Assembly: GCA_028554795.2 (NCBI GenBank)
Contig: JAPYKE020000275.1
Coordinates: 101,001 to 165,000 of the forward strand
DNA: 64,000 nucleotides
Origin: Sinohyriopsis cumingii
Lineage: Eukaryota > Mollusca > Bivalvia > Unionida > Unionidae
Direction: 5' to 3'
A program made the position numbers and the translations under genes. Shown in pieces: positions 37,928 to 52,563 of this stretch. Every line of letters begins with the position of its first letter. Positions within the stretch are counted from its first letter, which is position 1. The notes under the pieces are model-generated. The model had not been told where the DNA came from, made no database searches, and saw nothing but the letters and a program-made list of their open reading frames with translations.

Positions 37928-37940
37928 TGTATGTGTGTGT
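37877..37940. repeat. (TG)n microsatellite
   Basis: TATG units followed by a TG run with two TATG interruptions. Confidence 0.95.
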
Positions 37941-39449
37941 TAACAATATTTAGCAAGGTAAAAAATTATTTAAAACCATGATTTCCCTATCTGAATGACT
38001 TTGACATGCTTTGATATACTAGTAAGTTTGCGGGTTCAAAATCATAAATATCCGCCGACGAAATGTGAGATATTTTATTTCCCATTTATCTCTGTGGTTC
38101 AGAAACGGTTGCTTTCATGTCTTCAATTAACTTTGGTTTCTTTTATTTTCATCTCATTTTAGATCCTATAAAATTAAAATGCAAATTTTTATCAAACCAA
38201 GAAATTTCTGTTGATTGCTTTTCTGTACCGATGTTCTTTTCTAAAGCTTAACAAATAGCAATTCTATGATGATGTCGTGACCTGCCTCCTTACAAACTTA
38301 ATGTACCAAATCGCTTATGTGAATGAGATGTGGCAATCATTATTCCAATATGTTGAGGTGTTAAAGTGAATAAATTTTCATTTCCCTAAACAAGCTGCAA
38401 TATTCTGAGGACTCTCTTGGGACCGTAAATTAAACTTTGCCAAGAATCGTCGGGAATGCAGGAAAATTATAGTATAATATATTCTGCCGTACAACACTCA
38501 TGGACTGATGAAATGTAAAACAAAAGTGTAGTTAATTTCGTCTCGTGGAAACACGAGTCCTACGTCATAGTTGGACATAGTCTCCTGGGATAAAGGATGT
38601 GAAACTGGATTGAATCAAGTCACTTTCAGCCTAAAAATTCTGTTAATTAATGCAGAAGCTTTCATGAGGTTCTGACACCTTGTAATCTGTCAAGAACAGA
38701 GGCACTCCATTTGCATCACGATATGTCCTTAGGGATCTGTGTAAGTCGTAGGTTTAGACAAATTGTTTCGGCCAGAAGGACCCGTGTCTGAAGAGGTGAT
38801 AAAATGTTTTGGACAATCAATCTGCGCAGCGTGTTGGGTTATTTGTTCTTTAAATGTTAATTGATTGATTAGAGTCCACTATAACAGAGCAGTCTTGATC
38901 CATTCATTACGTACATTATAATTGTCTCCTTTTCTATTCAAGAAATAACTCTTGATAATATTGACGCTCGTTTAATTAAAATTGTCCTTGAGTTTGCGTT
39001 GTATGAATACAGAGATCTGAAGTCCACGAAGACCATCGGAAGAAGAGAGACTATTTTGAAAGTCGTCAGGCTTTTTCCAGAATTATATTTTTTAATCTAA
39101 AACCCGCATTTCATATGTGGTTTTTGACATCATGGTTGAATGAAATATTTTTCGTTTGTATTAAATCTCTTACATCTAAATCACTAGCATGGTACAGACA
39201 GGTAGAAAGAGGTTTATAGAGTTAGTTATTTTGTCATTTTGTCACTCGACCATACATGCTTTTATTTCCTCTACTACCTTTTCACCGGTTTTCCCTTCTT
39301 CTTTTTATGGGGGAGGGGACTTGTGTGTATGAGTGCACTCCCTTCTGATACATGCAATTAGATGTTGGTTGACTCTTTATGCATTATCCATACGATTCCG
39401 TACACCCCGGAAAATGTAGCAATAAAAGGCGGCACTACGTTTCATCATT
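37941..39449. other. No gene recognised
   Basis: AT-rich, no protein-like ORF and no identified element. Confidence 0.4.
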
Positions 39450-41008
39450 TTACACTCCATCTACCCCCAAAAGGTACCCCTGTTTCCAAGCATTTCAAAT
39501 TACATCCATCCGAATAAAAGTGGCAATGTGTCCAAGCAATTTAAATTACATCCACCCGAATAAGAGTGGCCCTATGTCCAAAGCGTATTAAATTACATCC
39601 ACCCGAAAAAAAACTGGTCCTGTGTCCAAGCATTTTAAATTACATCCACCCGATTAAAAGTTGCCGTGTGTCGAAGCCTTTTAAGTTACATCCACCCGGA
39701 AAATAAGTGTCACTATGTCCAAGCATTTTAAATTACATCCAGCCGAATAAAAGTGGTTCTCTGTCCAAGTATTTTAAATTACATCCATCCGAAGAAAGGC
39801 CCTGCGTCAAAGCATTTTAAATTAAATCCACCCGAATAAAAATGGTCCTGTGTCCAAGCATTTTAAATTTCATAATCCGAATAAATCTGGCCCTGTGTCC
39901 AAGCATTTTAAATTACATCCACCGGAATAAAAGTGATCCTGTGTATAAACATTTTAAATTACATCCATCCGAATAAAAGTGACACTGTGTCCTAGCATTT
40001 TAAATCACATCCACCCGAAAAGAACTGGCCCTGTGTCCAAGCATTTAAAATTACATCCACCAGAATAAAAGTGGTCTAGTGTCCAAGCATTATAAATTAC
40101 ATCCACCCGAATAAAAGTTGCACTGTTTCCAAGCATTTTTAATTACATCCAACCGAAAAAGGCCCTGTGTCCAAGCATTTTAAATTACATACACCTAAAT
40201 AAAAGAGGTTTTGTGTCCAAGTATTTTAAATAACATCCACCCGACTAAAAGTGGCCATGTGTCCAAGCTTTTAAATTTCATCGACCCGAATAAAAGTGAT
40301 TTAGTGTCCAAGCATTTATAATTACATCCACCCGAAAAAAACGTTGCCCTGTGTCCAAGTATTTTAAATTACATTCACCCGAATAAAAATGACACTGTGT
40401 CCAAGTATTTTAAACTACATCCACCTGAATAAAAGTGGCCCTGTGTCCAAGCATTTTTAATTGCATCCACCTGGATAAACGTGACTCGGTGTCCAAGCAT
40501 TTTAAATTACACCCACCCGAATAAAAGTGATCCTGTGTCAACGCGTTTTAAATTACATCCACCCGAATAAAAGTTTCCCAGTATCCAAGCTTTTTAAATT
40601 ACGTCCACCCGAATAAAAGTGGTCCTGTGTCGATGCATTTTAAATTACATCCACCCGATCAAAACTGACCCTGTGTCCAAGCGTTTTAAGTTACATCCAC
40701 CCGAATAAAAGTGGCCCTGTGTCTAAGCATTTTAATTTACATCAACCCGAAAAATGTGGCCCTGTTTCCAAGCATTTTAAATTATATCCATCCGAATAAA
40801 AGTGGTCATGTGTCCAAGCATATTAAATTACACCCACCCGAATAAAAGTGGCACTGTGTCTAAGCATTTAAAATTGCATCCACCCGAATACAAGTTGTCC
40901 TGTGTCCAATCATTTTAAATTACATTCACCCCAAAAAAGTGGCACTGTGCCCAAGCATTTGAAATTACATCCACCCGAATAAAAGTGTCAATGTGTCCAA
41001 GCATTTTA
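39450..41008. repeat. 47-bp minisatellite, about 33 copies
   Basis: Core TCCACCCGAATAAAAG, then a variable position, then CTGTGTCCAAGCATTTTAAA. Unit length is well kept although each copy carries several substitutions, which suggests an old array with little recent homogenisation. Confidence 0.95.
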
Positions 41009-41029
41009 CAGAACGTTTCAAAAAATTAT

Positions 41030-41215
41030 TTCATATTTGAGAATGACTTTGAGCAAACATGGTCCTATATAGACTTGGAGCCAACTTGAGAATGACGTGG
41101 GTATATACAGACTTGAGAATGACGTACAGCCAATATAGGTATATACAGACTTGAGAATGACTTTCAGCAAACATGGGCCTACATAGACTTAGAGCCAACA
41201 TTGCCCTATACATAT
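41030..41215. repeat. Short complex tandem repeat
   Basis: TTGAGAATGACTTTSAGCAAACATG and ATATACAGACTTGAGAATGACG-type blocks recur at least three times, giving about 60-bp units. The minus-strand ORF here is an artefact. Confidence 0.7.
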
Positions 41216-41833
41216 TTTTTAGTATTTTTACTATTCAACGTGTGATCAGCACTGTTTTATATGCTGCGACAACAGTCCATGCCGAGCAGTTAAACTATAT
41301 TTATGAGCTCCTTGTAAGGAATATCGCTTGCAAATTGAGTAAAGCAATGACACGTCTGCATATTAGCCAAAAACGCTGTCTGACATTTTGACCAGTGACA
41401 GTTTGCATGATTACGAAGTCACAGAAGGTTGAATTTTCATTTTGTTAGTTCCTAGAGTAATTTTCTTTTGCGGAAAAATAAGCTCCCTTAAGTACTCACC
41501 TTTGTCACCTCGATATATTAAGTCACTTAGGATTAGTTTAAGATGGAAAAATCTGATAATGGGCACGGAAAAATGCATGAGACCCCAACACCTTCAACGC
41601 GGTTTGCCAGAAGTGACTGATTTGTCGAGACAATGTTTGAATCTCTAGGGACAGATCAATTCGTATGTTTGACGAAATATCCCAAAATTTAGCAAGTCGA
41701 GTCTATAGTTTCCAGAATAACGAGTAAGGGAAACGTTTCCTAGTTTTCTGATGCAACATACTTGAATTAAAACTAGGGCTGCATATTATATGACAATCAT
41801 TACTAGTGGTGGGATCCGAATTATTTGTACTTG
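41216..41833. other. No gene recognised
   Basis: Two short open stretches (41173-41391 and 41442-41648) without motifs. Confidence 0.4.
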
Positions 41834-41874
41834 GTATGTATGTATGTATGTATGTATGTATGTATGTATGTATG

Positions 41875-41925
<51 letters not shown>
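41834..41925. repeat. (TATG)n(TA)n(TG)n compound microsatellite
   Basis: Directly adjoins the start of the dispersed repeat at 41926. Confidence 0.95.
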
Positions 41926-41928
<3 letters not shown>

Positions 41929-42720
41929 GTATATTTGATTTAATTTAATTGTTTGTTTGTTAGTTTGATTTTTTTAAATTCCATTACATGTCATAGTAAT
42001 GTAATTTTGTTTACTGGAATTTGACACTTTCCAGAAATTAGTTTGAACTGACTGTTTTATTGTAAACAACTAATAATAGAACTTTGTATCTTTATGCTGA
42101 CATAGTTCCTGACCTTGATTCAAAATTACAGTTTAAGTAAACAACTTCTTTTTTATTTACTTTTTTATTCACTCCTAGTGTGGGATTTTAGGGTGAAATA
42201 GAGGCTGTACTGAATGTACGTGACTTTATACATGTAATAGCCTTTGAAATTTTGGTTTTACCGGAATTGCGCAGTAGTCGAGTTTAATAGTGATGTACTG
42301 AGAAATAGTCTCAGTTGGGCTTTTAAGCACTACGTTGTCAATGTGGTTTTGTTTCTGTTCTGACCAGTTGGAGTTTAATACTTTAGTTTTTCTTCAAATT
42401 ATTTGGATTCTAAGAGATTAATTCTTTTCCCTGGGAATATTTAAGTGCTCATACAGAATTGTTGGACGAAGACATTTATTCAAATTTTATTCGGAATTCA
42501 AACACCAGAATTTTATTTTCTGTGGTACAACAAAGAATTGTTGACACGTCAATACTTTACTGGCTACAGTATACGTCATCGCCTTCCATTCTGGACTCGA
42601 ACTTAAATTCATTAGAATATTTTATTACTAGGACTTCTAATTCTTAATTGTTGGGTTTTTCGTGGGTTATTGATGGATTTAATTCTTAAAACTGTAGGTT
42701 CTATTTTTCATGTTTACCTT
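41926..42720 (+). repeat. Unknown dispersed repeat, copy 2
   Basis: Same family and orientation as 15286-16150. A further block at about 43285-43345 (TATGGAAATCAATTATTTC, then AATTTGTCRAA) matches the end of copy 1 (about 16085-16130), so this copy is interrupted or partly duplicated by the 42720-43285 segment. Confidence 0.75.
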
Positions 42721-43345
42721 ATTGTTTTCTAGGGAAATAATTTTTTTGTCTCGTTTGTAAGTTGTAAAGAGATGTTCAGGTTTAGGATTCAGTTCAAGAG
42801 TTAGCCTTGATTATGACTTAGAAGGTTTTAGACGAATGTGAGGGTAATAGGACCCACATCGTTTTAATCTTGTTATTTTTATGTTTTATATATACGGTTC
42901 TGATAAACAAAATAAATTATTTATTCTTATTTTAATAACAGTATATTAGAATCACATTTAGTTGTATTCATTTACAATTTGAGAGGAATTATTTAACTAA
43001 ATTATTCATTGGAAGTAAAAAGTGCTCATTACATTTTGGACTAAAACAATGCCTTGGAATTATTGAGGACTCAAAAACATTCTGGATTATATTATTGTGA
43101 TACATCAAGACTATTGGTATACATGTACATTCAATATTATTGACACATCCACACATTCAATATTGGACTTCATTCGAGCACCATTGGAAATCATTCGGAA
43201 CCCCGTAGACTTCCGTACTTGTTTTAGAACGTTTAGAATTAGCTGGGATTTAATTCACAATATTTTAAATTCCTTTAAAGTTTCACTTTTGATTCTATGG
43301 AAATCAATTATTTCTTGAATTTGTCGAAACATTTTGGTTTTTGCT
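42721..43345 (+). repeat. Probable continuation or partial second unit of the dispersed repeat
   Basis: Shares ATGGAAAT-ATTATTT-AATTTGTC with the 3' part of copy 1. The rest is AT-rich and unaligned. Confidence 0.4.
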
Positions 43346-45234
43346 TTTTCTGGTACTTAATTTAAACCACATAGTCATAACAGTATGTATGTGTTATGGA
43401 CGGATGGATGGATGGGTTCACGTATATGTGTCGTGGCATCCAACAATATATGCCTATGAAAGCTAGTCTCTACAAATGCAAATATGAAGAATAGTACAGA
43501 GTTACCTTCATTCAATTGAATACGTCATGACAATTTGATAAACTTTTCAAAAGTTTTCATTTTTAAAGAATAAAACAAGCAAAAAAGGAAACTATGAAAA
43601 GATTTATTTTACTTACGTGTTAAGAAAATGCCAACTCGCAATCTTATTACATTTTGGTTTACATCATTTTCACATTTATTGAAAGTAAGCCGACGAAGCA
43701 ACACAATAAAAGAAAGGAAAGTAAAATAATATTGGCAGAGTGGAAAAAAGTCTGTGATAATATCTCTGAAAAGACATGAGAATGTCACATTAGATAATGA
43801 TGTTGATTGATGTATCTATTGCGATCTAATAATCGATTTTGAGAAAGAACCATATGTGGATAGTCTACGTTTCTCTTTTCTGAGTGTTATACAATGGTCA
43901 TAACCGAATGAGTTTTTTTTTACCAAAACAAATATGTTCTCCTCAAATTCAGATGGTCCTCTACTGAATGCTAGCCTGGAATTATTCAGCATGATGGGAT
44001 TCAAGCCGAGAAAATATCTGCCTAGCAAAAATTAGCAGCTTAGAACATACATTTCAATGTGACAATTCATTCATAAGAAAGAAATCTAGTTTATAAATAA
44101 GCTTATGCAAACTTGTCGTAAGCAAGGAAAAGGTCTAGAAAAGAACACGCTTTGATTGACGTTAAAAATCAAATCGCCGCACGGATTGCGTAAAACGAAC
44201 ATTTACTTAAGCCAAATTCCCATCGTATTTCTAACCAATTATCAGCAGGTTTTCGAGACACAGTTAGCTAGCTAATGAATTATTTTTCCATCGCACTGTC
44301 GAAGATGTAATGAGCTCTCACCATGTTGCATGACAACTATATGAACCATGTAATATATGTCATCGTTTTGACATGGGACCCTTGCTAAAGAGTTAAGTAT
44401 CCCTTTGATTTTAGACTTGTACAAATTTAAGCAGTTTTTCATCAAATGACACACTCATTTCCAGTTGTCATTACTAGCTATCATTTACCATGTATCAAGT
44501 GAACATGCTGACTTTCTCACGATAGATTTCTTCGCTACAAAATGTTCTTATGGCAAAGAAATGCTTTCCATCTTAGTTTGAGAATACACTAATAAATTTT
44601 CTTATAGATACATTCTTCGCCCTGAAAGTAATTTTCTCTTGTTTAAGCTCGTATAGTTCTTATCAAATGAGACATTGAAAGAATGCTATCTATTCCTTTA
44701 AGGATTTTCATGCAGTAGATAATAACATGATTTATCAATGAATGACAAAACGTGCAAAGCATGCAAATCCACGTGTGAAAACATTACTTCGAGTTTTTGG
44801 CCCTGGATATCATATTTTAATCACCCCCAAAACCTAGTTGAAGATAAGAACAAAGACAGAATAGCTCATATTACAAACTGAAGGGGATTATCGAGTAGAC
44901 GGTAGGAAATTGGTTTCATTTACTGGTATGTTAACACCCTGAATAGCTAGTTTATGGGGACAAGATAGTCGTGTTATCTATCTGTCCCGGCCTATCTAGT
45001 ACTAAAGAACTTTCTTGGAATTAATGAACGTCTTCTGATTGTACAAATGGCAAATGTAACTCGACACCCTTGTTCTAATCTTTGGCTCATTTCGCTTTCA
45101 AACTTACTTCTTTATTAAACGTGTCAAATTGCCGAATGGTTTGAAATTTTAGAAAATCTGTTAGCGTTATGAAGTTCAAGTAGAGAGAAAACCACGTTTA
45201 TTTTCATTCCCGTTGCTTATACGTGTGTAACCTA
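43346..45234. other. No gene recognised
   Basis: AT-rich. Contains a small imperfect stem (44957-44968 with 44978-44988). No coding or repeat element. Confidence 0.4.
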
Positions 45235-45635
45235 CATCTCAAACAATATGTGTTGGATATTGAAACTTATATCTCAAACACTATGTGTTGGATATTGAAA
45301 CTTATATCTCAAACACTATGAGTTGGTTATTATTGTAACTTATATATCGAAACACTATGAGTTGGTTATTTTAACTGATATCTAAAACACTAACAGTTGG
45401 TGATTGTAACTTATTTTTAAAACACTATGAGTTGGTTATTTTGAAACTTATATCTCAAACACTATGAGTTGGTTCTTATTGTAAATTATATCTCAAAAGA
45501 TAATGAACTGGTTATTATTAAAAATTATATCTCAAAACACTATGAGTTGTTATTATTATAAATTATATCTCAAAACACAATGAGTTGTTATTATTATAAA
45601 TTATATCTCAAAACACTATGAGTTGGTAATTAAAA
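45235..45635. repeat. ~39-bp minisatellite, about 10 copies
   Basis: Core TATATCTCAAACACTATGAG followed by TTGGTTATT. Confidence 0.9.
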
Positions 45636-45679
45636 GTTAGGGACTGACTTATCAGGGCAAGGATGCGAATAATACATAT

Positions 45680-46690
<1,011 letters not shown>

Positions 46691-47088
46691 ATATACAGCT
46701 TAAAATATAAGATATGATTCTCTATATTTGGGGTTTGTAGCCAGCAAGAAAACTCGAAACTTTGTAATGCATCAAAACTGATGAACTTTAAATATGGTGA
46801 TCATTTTGCTCAGTTAAGTCGTTCGTTTTGGATGACTTTCGAATATGTCCGCAAAATTCAAATTTTTCAAGAACTGGGACTTACAAGCTGGAATGACCAA
46901 TAAACAAAAATCGAAGTTATTATTGATATGACAATATTGTTTGACACAGACGACGATATAATACTCCTAATTTGAAAGATGGGTACAATACCATGTTACC
47001 TTGCTGCACTCTGTAAATATAATTTATTTTAATTTCCCTTGTAATTTATGTGGAGCAAAACACATGCAACTAGCTATCGTTTGGAAAT
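46691..47088. other. No gene recognised
   Basis: AT-rich spacer. Confidence 0.4.
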
Positions 47089-47340
47089 GTATGTATGTAT
47101 GTATGTATGTATGTATGTATGTATGTATGTATGTATGTATGTATGTATGTATGTATGGATGGATGGATGGATGGATGGATGGATGTAGGTAGGTAGGTAG
47201 GTAGCCAGGTAGGTATGTAGGTAGGTGTGTATCTGTCTGTCTCTCTGTCTATATAGCTATATACTTATATATCTATGTGTTGATGGATGGATGGATAGAT
47301 AGGATGGATAGATAGATGTATGGATGGATGAATGAATGCA
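47089..47340. repeat. (TATG)n(GATG)n(TAGG)n tetranucleotide tract
   Basis: Ordered blocks of TATG, GATG, TAGG, then mixed GATG/GATA. Confidence 0.95.
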
Positions 47341-47895
47341 TGCAGTATTGTTATTCGGAAAAAAACCGTTTCCGTAAAAAACTACGTGCGCTTTTCTTAG
47401 TCTTTTCACAGGTAAGAATTCACATTGCTAATAAAAGTTAAAAAGTTATTGTTGAAATGGAAACTTGTTTCTGCTTTTGGCATAAAATGGAAAAACGTAT
47501 TGCATAATACAAGGAATCGGCATTAAGTACGTAATGCGCTCGTTCGAGACATATGACCTTCGTTAAACAACCCTCAAGATCCGCTAGATATAACGTGAAT
47601 CCACTGCTAGTTCCAATATGTAAACATGCGTTTTGATAATTAATAACATAAAGCTGAAAATATTTCACGTGGACCTTACCCAAAAGTGAAAGTGAAAGTG
47701 AAATTAGCTCATGGTCCCTATCATCGCAAATAGGGCCGTTTGTAGTTGCTTTATACGAAAACATGAATGTCCCTCATTAGAATATATATATAAATGCACA
47801 TTTGGATGAATTTGAAGTGAATTTTAATTAAAACTATATAGGATAGTTCAGTTAAACTGTGTCAGGAGTCACGGCTGCTTTAGATCGGCATCACT
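47341..47895. other. No gene recognised
   Basis: AT-rich. The minus-strand open frame at 47438-47764 shows no family motif. Confidence 0.4.
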
Positions 47896-47907
47896 GTCAT
47901 ACGTGGG

Positions 47908-48162
47908 GGGGGGGGGGGGCGGCGAGTGGCCGAGTGGTCTAAAGCGCTCTCCGTTCCGGATCACTGCCATCTCACCTATGTCTACGTGGGTTCGAGTCTC
48001 AGATTCAGCCAATGTGGGTATATGAGAAAGCTTGCCAGTAGCTTCTCGTGGGTCGGTGGTTCTTCCCGGTGTTTTCCCGGGTTCTTCCTCCACCATTAAT
48101 ACTGGCCGCCATGTATAGCCTATCGTGTGCTGAAAAATGGCGTTAAACCCTACAACAACAAC
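47908..48162 (+). mobile_element. SINE family A, complete copy with 12-bp TSD
   Basis: Flanked by GTCATACGTGGG (47896-47907 and 48163-48174). The head has A-box-like TGGCCGAGTGGTC and B-box-like GGTTCGAGTCT. The body matches the 8731-8979 copy on the opposite strand, and the tail is GGCGTTAAACCCTACAACAAC. A G-run of about 12 precedes the tRNA head. Confidence 0.9.
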
Positions 48163-48174
48163 GTCATACGTGGG

Positions 48175-48990
48175 TTTTTCTTAATAGTTGTTTATTTACA
48201 TCTTATTTATTCCTACTTTAATTTTGCCTATCTTTTCAAGAACTTTTTTTCTGCGTCGTAAAACAAAAACATCCAATGGAGAGGAAACGAATTTTTCTCT
48301 ATGATTTGAACCAAGCATATGAAACCATACACACGCGGCAATCGGTAACTACGAAAACTTTGACAAGAGCGTCTCCAAGGGACAATAGTTATATGATCAC
48401 TTGAATAAATAGCTATGAGCTTGAGCTGCCTGACCGTTTCCAGACCACACCCATTGACGACGGAAGTGAATCAGTCTTTAAAAGCCCTTGCGGCAGATCG
48501 ATGAACACAAGAAATCCATGTATGGGAAAGTTCCCCATGTAGAAAGAAAATATATAATATTTGAAAGGTATATTACCGTACAATCTGATAAGTGCATACA
48601 ATCTGATTAAAATCGAGATTACCGACATCAACAAAATCTAGTAGGGACAGAAATAAGTTAATGTTTTGCGAACTTTTAGAATTCTATATTAGCCATTGTT
48701 TGTAGCTAAAATTAGATATTTTGTATTAGGAAGCGTTATCCTTATAAAGCATATGTTGCGATTGATGTTTTTCGCATTCAACAGTATGAAAGTTGCAATT
48801 TGATTGTTGGAATAAGAAGGTCAGCAGAGAATGGATTGCTTGTCAGATCAACTCATTTATAGGACGATCTTAGATTGACTGGGGTAAGGACGACATCAAA
48901 TCTTGTCATATGAACTAGATCTCCTGAATACAATTTGCAGTTTGTTGGATGGTGAAGATGTCTTTATTGGTCTTCGATGTAGCCCTACCA
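48175..48990. other. No gene recognised
   Basis: AT-rich DNA, no repeat or ORF of note. Confidence 0.4.

Positions 48991-49034
<44 letters not shown>
48991..49034. repeat. (CA)n microsatellite
   Basis: About 20 CA units. Confidence 0.95.
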
Positions 49035-49036
<2 letters not shown>

Positions 49037-49413
49037 GAAAGGACGAGTAGTGGAGTCAAAGGTAAACTATTTTGTTATATAAAGTTCTAGTAGGTTGCGT
49101 AAATGACAAAAGCTAAAATCCTGAATTCAACCGATGTGATTCCCTTGTATTCCGTTTCTGTCTTTGTCTTACAATTTTATCTCAGTCTTATCGTTTTCTC
49201 TCGTAACTCATTTTCCTTATTTCCCATTGTCTTAACTTATGTCAGGTTAGCTGATAATATTTTCTTATTTCGCTATGTAATGACATACTTTCCATCAACA
49301 GTAACATTGCCTTGTGTCTGCTGTTGAATTTCTTCTATATTCCGATTGTAAAGTGGATAAAGTGGACAGGTCTTAGCAATTTTTGCAGCTTGCACCGTTA
49401 TTACGTTCGTGTT
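49035..49413. other. No gene recognised
   Basis: AT-rich spacer before a SINE. Confidence 0.4.
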
Positions 49414-49665
49414 GGGGCCCTGAGTGGCTGAGTGGTCTAGAGCGTTCACCGTTACGGATAACTGCCATCTCACCTCCGCGTGGGTTCGAGTCTCGGATTC
49501 GGCCAATGTGGGTATGTGAGAAAGCTCGCCAGTAGTTTCTCGTGGGTAGGTGGTTCTTTCTGGGACTTTCCCGGGTTCTACCTCCACCATTTATACTGGC
49601 CGCCTTATATACCCTATCTTGTCCTAAAAAGGGCGGTAAACCCTACAACAACAACAGCAACAGCA
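49414..49665 (+). mobile_element. SINE family A, complete copy
   Basis: A-box-like TGGCTGAGTGGTC and B-box-like GGTTCGAGTCTC, body as in the other copies, tail GGCGGTAAACCCTACAACAA. Head and tail are complete, but I see no clear target-site duplication. Confidence 0.88.
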
Positions 49666-51567
49666 AGAGCCGTATTTTGGCAGCATAATTTTTTATGCAG
49701 AACGAAAATAGAATTATTTCTTTAAACAGAATAGTATATATGTAAACATTAAATCTCATTTGTTTCGGCGGTTATTGATTGTTTAGCTTGTTGTTTTTGC
49801 ATGTGTTTGGGGTTGAGTGGGCTGTTGTCTTATTTACCAAGAAACTTTGCATAAACGCTTGAATGCTTTCATTCATTTCAAATACAGTTGGAATTGTTAA
49901 TTACTGTTTTCTTTGTAAGTTGCAAATTTGATCAATTAGGAATGATTGAAAACAATAATTTCACGATAAAGTCATGTTTGTACATCTTATTCACGAATAG
50001 AAAATGCACCAATATTACGACAGAATAAAAAGTACAGAATTATTTTGGTTCGGAAGTAATTTTCCTTTCTCTTACTGAGATAATCAAGGTTTTCAAATCC
50101 ATGACTGCGCATGTCTAAGACATGACGCGATCTCATAAATTGTGTAGTTTAGTTTTGCTTCTCTTAGTGTCAAGTCAATTTTCATTATACCTGGCAGATG
50201 TTTGAGAATAGAGTAATTCAGGGCACTTACAATGCCTAGCTGTTATGCTTTTCATTTGCAAAGCTTAATATGTCCAACACAAGCATTTTGACCGGCAGCA
50301 CACGAGGAAAGAGAAGCCGAACACTCGAATTTCTAAATTGGTGTGTGATTTATGGCGTTGAAACACGAGTTTAAATAGTAGCTGGAGCGTTTCTTACATT
50401 TTCTTTTCTACATAATATTTACAATCAAAACACCAAGCGGATTATTTGAAGTGTCCATTGTTTTGTGTCTTTTATCCACACGCTTTGTCTAATTAAGTTC
50501 TGTCGGACATGAATTCCTCCAACAGTTGTAACTGTTTGCGGTTGCATTAAAACATCTCTTTCCGAAGTATAGTTTTATTTTCCGAAACCAAAATAGAAGC
50601 CATTATAAAACATTTTAAATGTCAACACTTAACTTAAACAGTATCATTAACATTGGAAATAAGAAGTAAAGAAATTTGTATTGTTCATATAACACTAAAA
50701 AATGTGCGTGTCTTTATACATAGAAAATATTTTATTTTTCATCCGCTGGATGAAGGAGTTTGTCATTTCTATCAAACCTTTTCTCATTAGAGCCTTAGAC
50801 CTGTATTTATCAGAATCTTACATGACCATGAAAGGAAACTTTGTCGCAAGCTGTGTTTGCAAAAGACGAAATTTACTAATTGCGACGTTAGTACACGAAC
50901 TTTGCAACAAAAAGACCATGGAAAGTATGTATGTTTATCACACCAATGCAATGTTATTCAGTGTTAATATAGTTTCGGTGGTTTCAGTGGTAGGTATTAT
51001 TAACTATTTCTTAAGACATCGTGTCTGAAATTGTAAACACGACCTCTTGCTCTCGCTCGATCTTCCATTCAATCAGAGTTAACAGTATAATGGCGATGAT
51101 AATGGTTCCGCATAGGGCACACATAAAGTGAACTTCATGCGTATATTTGACTTGAAGAGATAAGGAAAGTCTATCTAAATATAGGCGAGGGAGAAACTTC
51201 TGATTGCAAAATAGTTAATATATAAGCAAGTAATAACCAGTCGGAAAGACAGTAACTTTTTTTCTCTGTCAATCCAAGGACAAATACTAACTGCAAATAG
51301 CTCTCATACAGTCTGTATCTACAGCTTGTGACAATAAATAAACTGCAATGAGAGTTGCCTTTTAATGTTGTTGTTCATTTTAATCAAAAAGCCTTATGAA
51401 TCAGACAGCATCAATGAGTTATAATGCAGTCGTCTTTTATTTACAATGACAAATAGACGTGCATAATTTTTATTTTTTGAAATATCTAAATAGACATGTA
51501 TCACTTCTTATTATCAGTCATAACGTTTGAGAATCCTGTTCTCGTTTCGAAACGCACTTACTTTACT
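49666..51567. other. No gene recognised
   Basis: Contains an ATG-initiated 108-codon frame (50702-51028) with two hydrophobic stretches but no recognised motif; probably chance. The rest is AT-rich. Confidence 0.35.
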
Positions 51568-51793
51568 GGTGCGCTGTGTGGGTTACCTTTTTGGTGCGCT
51601 GTGTGGGTTACCTTTTTGGTGTGTTGTGAGGGTTACCTTTTTGGTGTGTTGTGAAGGGTACCTTTTTAGTGCACTGTGAGGGTTACCTTTGTGGTGTGTT
51701 GTGAGGGTTACGTTTTAGGCGTGTTGTGAAGGTTACCTGATTGGTGTGTTGTGAGGGTTACCTTTATGGTGTGTTGTGAGGTGTACCTTTTTT
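51568..51793. repeat. 25-bp minisatellite, about 9 copies
   Basis: Core GTGTTGTGAGGGTTACC followed by TTTTTGGT. Confidence 0.95.
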
Positions 51794-51984
51794 GATTTCT
51801 TATATGTGGTTCGGTAATCTTTATTATCAATTAAACATGACCTCCCTAGCTATGCCATAGCTGAGTTAGCCGGTTTACACCACCCGCCTCCCACAAAGTC
51901 TTCTTACCGTTTCATATATTAAATATTTTTATACATTTATATGACGTATCTTTTTAAGACCATAATTGATAGACATGATATTCG

Positions 51985-52325
51985 TTGCCCTCAGTCAAGG
52001 AGAATTAATCACTTTATAACTCCACCTCGTTGCCCTCAATGAAGGCGAGTGTATCGTTCAATGACACCATTTTGTTGCCCTCAATGAAGGCGAGTGTATC
52101 GTTTTCATGTCGTTGTTTTCAAACATGGTAAGTTAATCACTATAGCTCCATTTAGTTGCCCCTGTCAAGGCGAGTGTATAGTTCAATGACACCATTTTGT
52201 TCCCTTCAATCAAGGCGAGTGTGTCGCTTTATATCTCGATTTCGTTTCCCTCGATCATGGCGAGTGAATCACTGCAACTCCATATCGTTGCTTTCAATCA
52301 GGGCGAGTGTATCACTAAGTGAACT
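51985..52325. repeat. ~47-bp minisatellite, about 7 copies
   Basis: Core TCGTTGCCCTCAATGAAGGC followed by GAGTGTATC; imperfect. Confidence 0.85.
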
Positions 52326-52404
52326 GAAGATAGCAACATTTGTCAGTAATATATTGTTAAATAGCGCATTCCGTCAAATTCTATTATCAAAGGTTTATGA
52401 AACC

Positions 52405-52563
52405 TATAGGCAGTAATTTAAGTTCTTCGTATTCTATTCCTCTGTGTAGTCAGTAATTTAAGTTCTCCGAATTCTACTCCTCTGTGTAGGCAGTAATTTA
52501 AGTTCTCCGTATTCTATTCCTCTGTGTAGGCAGTAATTTAAGTTCTCCGTATTCTATTCCCTT
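52405..52563. repeat. 40-bp tandem repeat, 4 copies
   Basis: Core CAGTAATTTAAGTTCTCCG followed by TATTCTATTCCTCTGTGTAGG; near-identical units. Confidence 0.95.

Noticed and set aside
44957-44988. Small imperfect stem GGGACAAGATAG/CTATCTGTCCC
   Set aside because: Short, one bulge, no terminator or RNA context; expected by chance in 64 kb.
47917-48000. tRNA gene-like sequence with A and B boxes
   Set aside because: It is the head of a SINE with a TSD and does not close a proper acceptor stem; also at 49414 and 8979.
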